From Catellatospora sp. KI3 (GTDB taxonomy: Bacteria; Actinomycetota; Actinomycetes; Mycobacteriales; Micromonosporaceae), in the NCBI RefSeq assembly GCF_029948125.1, contig NZ_JASAMB010000027.1, positions 1 through 64,000 of the forward strand: a DNA stretch of 64,000 bases, written 5' to 3'. The notes under the pieces were generated by a model, which did no database searches, was not told the origin of the DNA, and was given only the letters and a program-made list of their open reading frames with translations. Positions 45,154 through 55,412 of this stretch are shown here, piece by piece. How positions within the stretch are numbered: the first letter of the stretch is position 1; every line of letters begins with the position of its first letter. The translations under genes and the position numbers were made by a program.

Positions 45154-45980
45154 CAGGTCTGGCGGTCAGGTGCCGCAGGGTCGTGCACATCTACCGGTCC
45201 AGCGGCGGTGACGTGGTGGCGCTGTCCGGCGTGGACCTCGACATCGCGGCGGGCGAGCGGCTGGCCCTGGTCGGCCCGTCCGGCTCGGGCAAGTCGACGC
45301 TCATCGCCCTGCTGTCGGGGCTGATGCGGCCCAGCGCCGGGCAGGTGCGCATCGGCGCCACCGACATCGGCCGGATCAGCGAGGCCGAGCTGGCCCGTAT
45401 GCGCGGCACCGACCTGGGCGTGGTGCTGCAGGGGGCGCGGCGCAACCTGCTGCCGTACGCCACGGTCGCGGCCAACATCTGGCTGGCGCAGCGGCGGGCC
45501 GCCCAGGTGCGCCCGGCCGACCTGGAGCCGCCGGAGCGGATCCTGTCGCTGCTCGGCCTGGTCGGCATGGGCCACCGCCGGGTGCGCGACCTGGCTCCGG
45601 GTGCGGCGCAGCGGGCCGCGATCGCGGTCGGCGTGGCGGCCTCGCCCGGCCTGCTGCTGGTCGACGAGCCGACCAGCCGCCTGGACCGGTCCGCCCGCGA
45701 CGAGGTGCTCGACGCCCTGGACACGGTCAACCGTGAGCGCGGCACCACCATCGTCGCGGTCACCCACGACCCGGAGGTCGGCGCCCGGCTGGGCCGCGCG
45801 GTGACCATCCGCGACGGCCGCGTCGGCGCCGAGGGCCGCGACGGCCGCGAGTTCGCCGTCGTCGCCAGCGACGGCACCGTCCAGCTGCCGCCCGAGGTGC
45901 TGGAGACGGTCCCGCCGGGCACGCTGCTCGTGGTCGAGCAGTCCGACAACCGCCTCAGCCTCCTCTTCGACCAGTCCTGA
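45150..45980 (+). CDS. ABC transporter ATP-binding protein with degenerate signature motif
   Basis: 276 residues, LolD/MacB-like ATPase. Walker [10 protein letters not shown] is at 42-50, Walker B LLLVDEPTS near 168, and H-loop VAVTHD is intact. The ABC signature LSGGQ is replaced by LAPGAAQR near 148, and the Q-loop reads VVLQGARRNLLPYATV. The last 50 residues (EFAVVASDGTVQLPPEVLET) form an extra C-terminal piece. The GTG start overlaps the permease 2 stop by four bases. As the only ATPase of the cluster it probably acts as a homodimer, so the altered signature would affect both sites. Confidence 0.86.
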   Translation: MTGLAVRCRRVVHIYRSSGGDVVALSGVDLDIAAGERLALVGPSGSGKSTLIALLSGLMRPSAGQVRIGATDIGRISEAELARMRGTDLGVVLQGARRNLLPYATVAANIWLAQRRAAQVRPADLEPPERILSLLGLVGMGHRRVRDLAPGAAQRAAIAVGVAASPGLLLVDEPTSRLDRSARDEVLDALDTVNRERGTTIVAVTHDPEVGARLGRAVTIRDGRVGAEGRDGREFAVVASDGTVQLPPEVLETVPPGTLLVVEQSDNRLSLLFDQS

Positions 45981-45988
45981 GACGCCGA

Positions 45989-46031
45989 CGAGGGCACCTC
46001 CCGCCGCATCGCGACCGGGAAGGTGCCCTCG
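45989..46031. terminator. Terminator between the ABC cassette and the DUF397 gene
   Basis: CGAGGGCACCT (45989-45999) pairs with AGGTGCCCTCG (46021-46031), and the loop can extend it through CCCG/CGGG. It lies between two convergent genes and could work both ways. Confidence 0.75.
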
Positions 46032-46041
46032 GCTGCCGCTG

Positions 46042-46248
46042 CTACCGGTCGAAGTCCCCGGCCTTGGCCCCGGCCACGAAGGTGCGCCACTCGTCCCAGG
46101 AGAACCGCAGCACCGGTCCGGCCGGATCCTTGGAGTCGCGCACCGCCACGAGGGCCGGCAACTCGGCGATCTCGACGCAGTCGCTCACGTTCGGTCCGCT
46201 GCGGGTGCTCTTGCGCCAGGTCGCGTCCGTCAATTCCACATCGCGCAT
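46042..46248 (-). CDS. DUF397 protein
   Basis: 68 residues, a complete DUF397 domain: WRKSTRSGPNVSDCVEIAEL, then VAVRDSKDPAGPVLRFSWDE and WRTFVAGAKAGDF. In actinomycetes such proteins are encoded next to WhiJ/AbaA-type XRE regulators and modulate them; the mechanism is not settled. The regulator gene ends 19 bases upstream on the same strand. GGAG precedes the ATG by eight bases. Confidence 0.92.
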   Translation of the reverse strand: MRDVELTDATWRKSTRSGPNVSDCVEIAELPALVAVRDSKDPAGPVLRFSWDEWRTFVAGAKAGDFDR

Positions 46249-46267
46249 CGCGCGTGCTCCTTATGCC

Positions 46268-47125
46268 CTACTCAACGTGATTCTGCGCTATACGGAGCAG
46301 TAGCTGCCGTGACGATTGCGGGCTCAATGCCACAGCGCAGAGATGGTCGAAGACCAGACTATATCGCCGTACGTCGCGAGCGTCGTCAAGGTAGACCGCG
46401 CCCGCATATCCTTCCAGATAGACCGTGTCGGGATCACGCGGATCGGCGAATCGCATCACCCGGAACGAGCCCGGCATCGCCTCGTACTCCCCGTGCTCGA
46501 AGGGCAGCACCTGGATGGTCACGTTCGGCCGGTCGCCCGCCGCGACCAGTGCCTTGAGCTGCTGGCTCATCACCTCGGAGCCGCCCACGCGGCGGTGCAG
46601 CGCCGCCTCGTCGAGGATCACCCACAGCTCCGGCGGGTCCGGCCGCAGCAGGATCTCCTGGCGGGTGAGCCGGATCCGCACCCGCCGCTCGACCTCCTCC
46701 TCGTCATCGGGAACGGCGGTCCTTATCAGCGCTCTCGCGTATTCGGCGGTCTGCAGCAGACCCGGGACTAGCAGTAGATCCGTGCCCCGAATCGAGGCCG
46801 CCTCGGATTCGAGCTGAATTAGTTTCAGAAAGGGCGCCGAAAGGTCGCCGTACTTGAGCCACCAGCCGCCGCGGCGCTTGGATTCGCGGGCCAGTTCGGT
46901 CAGTTCGTCGCGCTGTAGGGCGTCGGCGAGGCCGTACAGGTCGAGCAGGGCGAGCAGGTCGCCGCGGCGTACCCCCACCTCGCCGTTCTCGATCCGGCTC
47001 AGCTTCGACGGTGAGCAGTCCAGCACCGGCCCCACCTGCTGGTGGGTCATCCCGGCGCGTTCGCGCAACTCCCGCAGCGCGACGCCGAGCCTTCTGCGCC
47101 GCAGTGACGTGCCCGAGGTGGCCAT
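46268..47125 (-). CDS. XRE-family regulator with DUF5753 domain (WhiJ-like)
   Basis: 285 residues. The N-terminal helix-turn-helix (about 16-70) reads LRELRERAGMTHQQVGPVLD, then CSPSKLSRIENGEVGVR. The rest is DUF5753 (LLLVPGLLQTAEYARALIRT; RLTRQEILLRPDPPELWVIL; VTIQVLPFEHGEYEAMPGSF). It pairs with the DUF397 gene downstream. ATG at 47125 follows GGAGGG on the minus strand; the long open frame to 47755 covers unrelated upstream DNA. A small Cys-rich protein gene is divergent from it. Confidence 0.91.
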   Translation of the reverse strand: MATSGTSLRRRRLGVALRELRERAGMTHQQVGPVLDCSPSKLSRIENGEVGVRRGDLLALLDLYGLADALQRDELTELARESKRRGGWWLKYGDLSAPFLKLIQLESEAASIRGTDLLLVPGLLQTAEYARALIRTAVPDDEEEVERRVRIRLTRQEILLRPDPPELWVILDEAALHRRVGGSEVMSQQLKALVAAGDRPNVTIQVLPFEHGEYEAMPGSFRVMRFADPRDPDTVYLEGYAGAVYLDDARDVRRYSLVFDHLCAVALSPQSSRQLLLRIAQNHVE

Positions 47126-47310
47126 GACCCTCCTTCGATGACGATCAGTTCGCCCCAGTCTGGTGCGGCCGCTTCGAGCCCGGCAAGACCTGCTGTGCGC
47201 GCTTGCCGACTGGATGTCGGCGACCTGCCACAGTTGGCCCGCGCGCAACCTTGAACCTGAAACTCGCACGTGCGAATCTGGAATCCGGGACGGCGCACCG
47301 GGAGGCCGAC

Positions 47311-47508
47311 GTGCACAGTGGACGAATCTCAGACTCGCAGGCTGCGGGTTACCGGCGGATGCTGCGCGACCACACCCCGGACCCGGCCGCGCCGGAGGCG
47401 GGCTGCCCGATCTGCCACCGCCACCACTGCGCCGACTACCGGTACGCCTTCGGCACCCTCGCCGTCGCCGGGCGCTCCACCGCGGCCGACGCCCCGCCCA
47501 GCGCCTGA
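47311..47508 (+). CDS. Small CPxC-type Cys/His protein
   Basis: 65 residues, function unknown. The core is GCPICHRHHCADYRYAFGTL with Cys32, Cys35 and Cys40 plus His residues, a likely small metal site. Similar short proteins with this C-x2-C...C...A pattern often neighbour XRE/DUF397 genes in actinomycetes (from memory, not checked). GTG at 47311 has GGAGG at 47301-47305, five bases upstream. It is divergent from the XRE regulator. Confidence 0.6.
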   Translation: MHSGRISDSQAAGYRRMLRDHTPDPAAPEAGCPICHRHHCADYRYAFGTLAVAGRSTAADAPPSA

Positions 47509-47518
47509 CCTGCGCGGC

Positions 47519-47524
47519 GATAAT
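47519..47524 (+). promoter_or_regulatory. Candidate -10 (GATAAT) upstream of the rsgA leader
   Basis: GATAAT is the most AT-rich -10-like hexamer between the small Cys protein gene and the leader peptide. No -35 is evident. Confidence 0.3.
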
Positions 47525-47621
47525 CCGTGGCACCCGGCCGCCGGTGCGCGTAGCGTGGCGGCCAGTACGTGAGACCGGCTCGCCGAGCCGACCGAGACGA
47601 CGGCCTTGAGGAGGTGGCGCC

Positions 47622-47666
47622 ATGACTGTCGAGGTATCCAGCACGCCACCTGATCGGGTGGCGTGA
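47622..47666 (+). CDS. Putative 14-residue leader peptide upstream of rsgA
   Basis: ATG at 47622 has a near-ideal ribosome site (GAGGAGG, 47608-47614, seven bases away) and encodes MTVEVSSTPPDRVA before TGA. CGCCACC (47644-47650) inside it can pair either with GGTGGCG overlapping the ribosome site (47613-47619) or with GGTGGCG just before the stop (47657-47663). These mutually exclusive stems suggest a leader that couples ribosome movement to rsgA expression; no function is proven. Confidence 0.5.
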   Translation: MTVEVSSTPPDRVA

Positions 47667-47703
47667 CCCCGCTTCCCGCACCCGCAAGGCAAGGACATCG
47701 CAG

Positions 47704-48765
47704 ATGACCGTCTCGTTGTCGTCCCTCGGCTGGGACGACCGCTTCGCTTCCGCATACCCGCTATTCGACCGGCCCGACCACGAACCCGGCCGGGTGGTGC
47801 GCGCCGACCGCGGCGTCTGCACCGTGCTCGCCGCGGCCGGCACCGTACGGGCCAGCCTCGGCGGCCCGGCCATGCTCGCCGCCGCGGCCGACCCCGTCGC
47901 GCTGCCCTGCGCGGGCGACTGGGTGGCCCTACGCCACTGGCCCGACGCCCGGCTCACCATCGAATCCGTGCTGCCCCGCCGCAGCGCCGTCATCCGCCGC
48001 ACCGCGGGCAAGGACTCCACCGGCCAGGTCCTGGCCGCCAACCTCGACACCGTCGCCGTGGTCGCCTCGCTCGACCCCGGCCCCGAACCGGCCACCGTCG
48101 AGCGCCTGCTCGCCCTGGCCTGGGAGTCCGGCGCCCAGCCCGTGCTGGTGCTGACCAAGGCCGACCTGGTCGCCGACCCGGCCGCGCTGGCCGACCAGCT
48201 CGCCGAACTGGCCCCCGGCGTGCCGGTCCTGCCGATCAGCGCCGAGCACGGCCACGGCATGGACGCCCTCGCCCCGTACGTGGCCCCCGGCCGCACCCTC
48301 GGGCTGCTCGGCCCGTCCGGCGTCGGCAAGTCCACGCTGGTCAACGCGCTGCTCGGCGCCACCGTGATGACGACCCAGGCCAACCGGCGGGTCGACGGCA
48401 AGGGGCGGCACACCACCACGTACCGGGCGCTGATGCCGGTCCCCGGCGGCGGGGCGGTGCTGGACACGCCCGGCATCCGCGGGGTCGGCCTGCTCGACGG
48501 GGAGGTCGGGCTGGAGCAGACGTTCTCCGACGTGCTGGCGATCATCGCGGAGTGCCGGTTCGCCGACTGCGCGCACGGCGAGGAGCCGGGGTGCGCGGTG
48601 CGGGAGGCGCTGGCCGACGGGGCGCTCACCGGGCGCCGCTGGGAGAGCTGGTGCAAGCTGCAGCGCGAGTTGGCGTACGAGTCGAGGCGGCGCGAGGACC
48701 GGATCGCCACGGCCGCCCGCCGCCGCGGCCGCCGGTGGGACCGCCCACCCCGCTTCCGCCTCTGA
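47704..48765 (+). CDS. rsgA: Small-ribosomal-subunit-dependent GTPase A
   Basis: Late 30S assembly GTPase, 353 residues. The G motifs are circularly permuted as in the family: TKAD (G4) near 151, then P-loop GPSGVGKST near 202, then DTPGIRG (G3). The N-terminal OB region is present, and the C-terminal zinc domain is ECRFADCAHGEEPGCAV near 283-299. ATG at 47704 follows AAGGA by nine bases. A leader peptide precedes it, and a long inverted repeat begins at its stop codon. Confidence 0.94.
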   Translation: MTVSLSSLGWDDRFASAYPLFDRPDHEPGRVVRADRGVCTVLAAAGTVRASLGGPAMLAAAADPVALPCAGDWVALRHWPDARLTIESVLPRRSAVIRRTAGKDSTGQVLAANLDTVAVVASLDPGPEPATVERLLALAWESGAQPVLVLTKADLVADPAALADQLAELAPGVPVLPISAEHGHGMDALAPYVAPGRTLGLLGPSGVGKSTLVNALLGATVMTTQANRRVDGKGRHTTTYRALMPVPGGGAVLDTPGIRGVGLLDGEVGLEQTFSDVLAIIAECRFADCAHGEEPGCAVREALADGALTGRRWESWCKLQRELAYESRRREDRIATAARRRGRRWDRPPRFRL

Positions 48766-48859
48766 ATTGACGCTGGCCTATCCAGTGGCATGGCATCGAC
48801 GTTGGCCTATCTAGAAGTGCGACACGCCGAAGTCGTCCTCTGGATAGGCCAGCGTCAAT
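48766..48859. repeat. 94-bp element with perfect 20-bp inverted arms
   Basis: ATTGACGCTGGCCTATCCAG (48766-48785) is perfectly complementary to 48840-48859. A third, direct copy with three differences (ATCGACGTTGGCCTATCTAG) sits inside at 48795-48814. The element starts directly after the rsgA stop codon and may terminate it. It has no target-site duplication that can be recognised and no coding capacity. Confidence 0.8.
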
Positions 48860-48918
48860 AAAAGGCGGGGCGGGGCGGAGCGGGGCGGGGTGCGCGGCCG
48901 GACCGGTGGGTGGCTGTG

Positions 48919-49590
48919 TCAGCTGGGTGGCGGGGTCAGCCCCGGGCGGTCCTCGGTGATGCAGTAGAAGCGGCTGCCGTCCGTGACGTACTCGTGGCCC
49001 CGGCACCCCGTCCAGTCCGGCACCACCGCCTCGATCCGCGCGTCGTGCTTGTCGGCGCACGAGACGAAGCGGACTGCGTCGTACCTGCCGAGCGGCGTCG
49101 ACCGGGACACGCAGCCGCCGACCTGGTCGTACCGCTGGCCGCCAGGACCAGCCGTCAGCGGTGCGAGCGCGACCAGCGCCGCCAGCAGCACCGGCGCCAG
49201 CCACGAGGCGGGTCGGCGCATGACCGGGCGGCCCGGCACCAGCGGCCGGTGGTTGGGCGCGGCCGCCACCGGGTGCGGGCGGGGCTCGTCCAACCGGGTG
49301 AATTCGCGCCGGGCGGCCAGGTTGCGGGCCAGCACCACGGGCACCAGCACCGGGGACAGGAAGTGCCAGACGCCCCCGCTCAGCGACCGCGCGGTGGCGT
49401 CGCGGAACAGCGCGGTGCCGCAGTCGCGGCAGAACGGCCCCCGCTCGCGGTTCCAGCGCAGATACACCAGCACGCCGCTGACCTGGTACACCGTCGCGGG
49501 CGCGGCCGGGAGGTGGTGGCACATGACGCAGACCGGCCCGGCCTGGCCGGCGGGGTCGTCGAGGGCTGAGGCGCTGGTCACGTCGGTCAC
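48919..49590 (-). CDS. Zinc-ribbon membrane protein with extracytoplasmic Cys-rich domain (paralogue 2)
   Basis: 223 residues, the same length and architecture as the gene at 33420-34091. The split zinc ribbon is CVMC (Cys21/24) and FCRDCGTALFR (Cys54/57). A hydrophobic stretch is at about 77-95, a membrane span (SWLAPVLLAALVALAPL) follows, and the C-terminal domain is VGGCVSRSTPLGRYDAVRFV, then SCADKHDARIEAVV and two later Cys. The shared cores are CRDCG..LFR/CRDCG..VFR and VG.CV...DV.FV.C. Function is unknown. The start is GTG at 49590, eight bases after TAGCAT. Confidence 0.78.
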   Translation of the reverse strand: MTDVTSASALDDPAGQAGPVCVMCHHLPAAPATVYQVSGVLVYLRWNRERGPFCRDCGTALFRDATARSLSGGVWHFLSPVLVPVVLARNLAARREFTRLDEPRPHPVAAAPNHRPLVPGRPVMRRPASWLAPVLLAALVALAPLTAGPGGQRYDQVGGCVSRSTPLGRYDAVRFVSCADKHDARIEAVVPDWTGCRGHEYVTDGSRFYCITEDRPGLTPPPS

Positions 49591-49598
49591 GGTCGCGG

Positions 49599-49604
49599 AT
49601 GCTA
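49599..49604 (-). promoter_or_regulatory. -10 element (TAGCAT, minus strand) of zinc-ribbon paralogue 2
   Basis: TAGCAT, eight bases, then the GTG start, the same spacing as before paralogue 1. Confidence 0.45.
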
Positions 49605-49691
49605 GCGCGCGCGCCGGGCGTCCTCCAAGGTGTATGACTGAAGCCGCCGACCGACCCGGACCCGGCCGTGACCGGGGACTCGCCGGGGTTA

Positions 49692-49703
49692 GCACGTGTG
49701 TTC
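49692..49703. promoter_or_regulatory. LexA-box-like sequence upstream of uvrA
   Basis: GCACGTGTGTTC differs by one base from the actinobacterial/Bacillus-type core GAAC-N4-GTTC. It lies 205 bases before the uvrA start, in the shared region with the divergent gene. One match of this quality can occur by chance in 64 kb. Confidence 0.3.
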
Positions 49704-49907
49704 GTGGCGCGTGGCGAACTTGTCGGAGGGCGGGGCTAGAGTTGCCCAGGCACTCGACTGCCCTGCAGTCCGCGTGAGCTCCGCGCAGGTGCGCGCGGCT
49801 GCGCGCGTACTGCTGAGAGCTTTGTCCGGTGCTGTGACTTTCGGGCGTCCCCCGGGGCGCATTCATTGGTAACACTTCCGAGCAACCGTGGTGGGGGAGA
49901 GCCTTCC

Positions 49908-52817
<2,910 letters not shown>

Positions 52818-52867
52818 GCTGCCCTTTCGCAAAGTAGTTGAATTCGCAGCTAAATTTCAGAGACGCC

Positions 52868-52911
52868 GGGTAGGTTGCCTTTCAGACCCCTCACAGGAAG
52901 GCGACCTACCC
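52868..52911 (+). promoter_or_regulatory. Leader hairpin covering the ribosome binding site of the Rieske gene
   Basis: GGGTAGGTTGCCTT (52868-52881) pairs with AAGGCGACCTACCC (52898-52911), 14 bp with one mismatch that is a G-U pair in RNA. The only Shine-Dalgarno-like sequence, AGGAAGG (52895-52901), lies in the loop and right arm. The ATG follows two bases after the stem. This could limit translation or serve as a protein-binding site. Confidence 0.6.
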
Positions 52912-52913
52912 CT

Positions 52914-53375
52914 ATGAGTGACGCGCTTCAGCCTGCCGCCACACGCCGCACCCTGCTCGCGGGCGCCGGGATGGCGGGGGCGGCCGGCCTGCTCGCCGCC
53001 TGCGGCACCGACGAACCCGCCGCGACGCCGACCGGCGGTGCGCCAGGCGGCGGCAGCAGCCCGGGGGCGGCCCCGCCCAGCGGCACGGTGCTGGGCAAGA
53101 CGGCCGACATCCCGCTCGGCAGCGGCAAGATCTTCGCCGAGCACAGCACGGTGGTCACCCAGCCGTCCGCGAACGTGTTCGTCGGGTTCAGCAGCATCTG
53201 CACGCACCAGAGCTGCCCGGTCAGCCAGATCGCCGACGGAAAGATCAAGTGCACCTGCCACTTCAGCGAGTTCAACATCGCCGACGGCGCCCCGGTCCGG
53301 CCGGACCAGCCCGCCGGGCGGCCGCTGGACGAGCGCCGGATCGTCGTGGAGGGCGACGAGGTGCGGGTCGCGTGA
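52914..53375 (+). CDS. Rieske [2Fe-2S] lipoprotein, Tat-type signal
   Basis: 153 residues. The N terminus RRTLLAGAGMAGAAGLLAAC is a twin-arginine-type signal ending in a lipobox with Cys30, followed by a Gly/Pro/Ser-rich linker. The Rieske centre ligands are Cys96, His98, Cys113 and His116 (ICTHQSCPV ... KCTCHFSEF), with Cys101/Cys115 placed for the usual disulphide. It is thus a membrane-tethered extracytoplasmic electron-transfer protein, not the QcrA subunit; partners are unknown. It lies between uvrA and uvrC. Confidence 0.9.
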   Translation: MSDALQPAATRRTLLAGAGMAGAAGLLAACGTDEPAATPTGGAPGGGSSPGAAPPSGTVLGKTADIPLGSGKIFAEHSTVVTQPSANVFVGFSSICTHQSCPVSQIADGKIKCTCHFSEFNIADGAPVRPDQPAGRPLDERRIVVEGDEVRVA

Positions 53376-53419
53376 GCTGCCGCGCACCCGCTGGGGCGGG
53401 CGGCGTCAGACCTCCCTAC

Positions 53420-53425
53420 TAGGCT
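53420..53425 (+). promoter_or_regulatory. uvrC: -10 element (TAGGCT) of uvrC, probably leaderless
   Basis: TAGGCT, six bases, then GTG at 53432. No ribosome binding site is present at the usual distance. Confidence 0.55.
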
Positions 53426-53431
53426 TGCCGC

Positions 53432-55369
53432 GTGGCTGATCCGTCCCAGTACCGGCCCGCGCCGGGCAGCATTCCCGACGCGCCCGGTGTGTACCGTTTC
53501 CGTGACGACACGGGGCGGATCATCTACGTCGGCAAGGCCAAGAGCCTGCGCAGCCGGCTGAACTCATACTTCGCCGATCTGTGGTCGCTGCACCAACGCA
53601 CCCAGCAGATGGTCACCACCGCCGCGGGCGTGGACTGGGTGGTCGTCGGCACCGAGGTCGAGGCGCTGCAGCTGGAGTACTCCTGGATCAAGGAGTACGA
53701 CCCCCGCTTCAACGTGAAGTACCGCGACGACAAGTCGTACCCCTACCTCGCCGTCACCCTCGACGAGGAGTTCCCGCGCCTGCTGGTCATGCGCGGGGCG
53801 AAGAAGAAGGGCGTCCGCTACTTCGGGCCGTACTCGCATGCCTGGGCCATCCGCGAGACCCTCGACCTGCTGCTGCGCGTCTTCCCGTCGCGCACCTGCT
53901 CGGCCGGGGTGTTCAAGCGCGCGGGCCAGATCGGCCGCCCCTGCCTGCTCGGCGACATCGGCAAGTGCTCGGCCCCGTGCGTGGGCCGGGTCAGCGCCGA
54001 CGAGCACCGCGCCATCGTGCTGGAGTTCTGCGACTTCATGGCCGGGCGCACCGACGAGATGCAGAAACGGCTCGACCGCCAGATGCGCGAGGCCTCCGCC
54101 GCGATGGAGTACGAGCGCGCCGCCCGCCTGCGCGACGACCTGGTGGCCCTGCGCCGCGCGATGGAGAAGCAGTCGATCGTGCTGTCCGACGGCACCGACG
54201 CCGACGTGGTCGCCTTCGCCGACGACCCGCTGGAGGCCGCGGTGCAGGTCTTCCACGTCCGCGACGGGCGGGTGCGCGGCCAGCGCGGCTGGATCGTCGA
54301 CAAGACCGAGGAACTCACCATCGGCGACCTGGTGCACCACTTCTGCACCCAGATCTACGGCGACACCCAGGTCCCCGCCGAGGGCACCGAGGCCGATGTG
54401 CCGCGCGAGATCCTGGTCCCGGAGCTGCCCGCCGACGCCGACGCGCTGTCGGACTGGCTGTCGGCGCACCGCGGCTCGCGGGTGAACCTGCGCGTGCCGC
54501 AGCGCGGCGACAAGAAGGCCCTGATGGAGACCGTGGCCCGCAACGCGCTGCAGTCGCTGGCCCAGCACAAGCTGCGCCGGGCGGGCGACCTGACCGCGCG
54601 CAGCCGCGCGCTGGAGGAGATCGAGGACGCGCTCGGCCTGCCCGGCGCCCCGCTGCGCATCGAGTGCTTCGACATCTCGCAGATCCAGGGCACCGACGTG
54701 GTCGCCAGCATGGTCGTCTTCGAGGACGGCGTCCCCCGCAAGAGCGACTACCGGCGCTTCATCATCAAGGGCGCCACCGACGACGTGTCGGCGATCAGCG
54801 AGGTGATGCGGCGCCGCTTCGCGCGCTACCTGGCCGAGGGGCCGGTCGAGCCCGAGCCGGACGGCGGGCGGCCCAAGCGGTTCGCGTACCCGCCGCAGCT
54901 GATCGTGGTCGACGGCGGCGCGCCGCAGGTCAACGCCGCCGCGGCGGTCATGTCCGAGCTGGGCGTCACCGACGTCGCCGTCTGCGGCCTGGCCAAGCGG
55001 CTGGAGGAGGTGTGGCTGCCCGACGACCCGATGCCGGTGATCCTGCCCCGCCAGGCCGAAGGGCTCTACCTGCTGCAGCGCGTGCGCGACGAGGCGCACC
55101 GGTTCGCCATCACCTTCCACCGGCAGCGCCGCTCGGCCCGGATGACCGCCTCCGACCTCGACAGCGTGCCCGGTCTCGGCGAGATCCGGCGCAAGGCGCT
55201 GCTGCGCCACTTCGGCTCGCTCAAGCGGCTGGCCGCGGCGGGGGCGGACGAGATCGCCCAGGTGCCCGGGATCGGGCCGCGCACGGCGGCGGCGGTGCTG
55301 GCGGCGCTGGGCGTACCCCAGCAGGTGAATCCGACCGCAGGAAGCGGTGCTCCGGGCGAGCCTGGCTAG
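53432..55369 (+). CDS. uvrC: UvrABC system protein C (excinuclease subunit C)
   Basis: Nuclease subunit making both incisions, 645 residues. The N-terminal GIY-YIG domain reads [21 protein letters not shown] Cys cluster follows (TCSAGVF...[15 protein letters not shown]), then the UVR motif ([20 protein letters not shown]), the RNase H-like C-terminal nuclease ([20 protein letters not shown]) and a tandem helix-hairpin-helix ([38 protein letters not shown]). The GTG start is set by the -10 six bases upstream. rapZ follows after 43 bases. Confidence 0.97.
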   Translation: MADPSQYRPAPGSIPDAPGVYRFRDDTGRIIYVGKAKSLRSRLNSYFADLWSLHQRTQQMVTTAAGVDWVVVGTEVEALQLEYSWIKEYDPRFNVKYRDDKSYPYLAVTLDEEFPRLLVMRGAKKKGVRYFGPYSHAWAIRETLDLLLRVFPSRTCSAGVFKRAGQIGRPCLLGDIGKCSAPCVGRVSADEHRAIVLEFCDFMAGRTDEMQKRLDRQMREASAAMEYERAARLRDDLVALRRAMEKQSIVLSDGTDADVVAFADDPLEAAVQVFHVRDGRVRGQRGWIVDKTEELTIGDLVHHFCTQIYGDTQVPAEGTEADVPREILVPELPADADALSDWLSAHRGSRVNLRVPQRGDKKALMETVARNALQSLAQHKLRRAGDLTARSRALEEIEDALGLPGAPLRIECFDISQIQGTDVVASMVVFEDGVPRKSDYRRFIIKGATDDVSAISEVMRRRFARYLAEGPVEPEPDGGRPKRFAYPPQLIVVDGGAPQVNAAAAVMSELGVTDVAVCGLAKRLEEVWLPDDPMPVILPRQAEGLYLLQRVRDEAHRFAITFHRQRRSARMTASDLDSVPGLGEIRRKALLRHFGSLKRLAAAGADEIAQVPGIGPRTAAAVLAALGVPQQVNPTAGSGAPGEPG

Positions 55370-55412
55370 GATGAAGCCTCGTGCCGGGCGGTGACCCGGC
55401 GCGGGAGCGCTA

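Larger units (their letters stand above)
49591..49907. other. Divergent intergenic region before uvrA
   Basis: 317 bases. It contains the -10 of the zinc-ribbon gene (TAGCAT on the minus strand, 49599-49604), a LexA-like sequence (49692-49703) and a ribosome site for uvrA. No gene is seen. The uvrA leader may be long, as no strong promoter lies close to its start. Confidence 0.5.
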
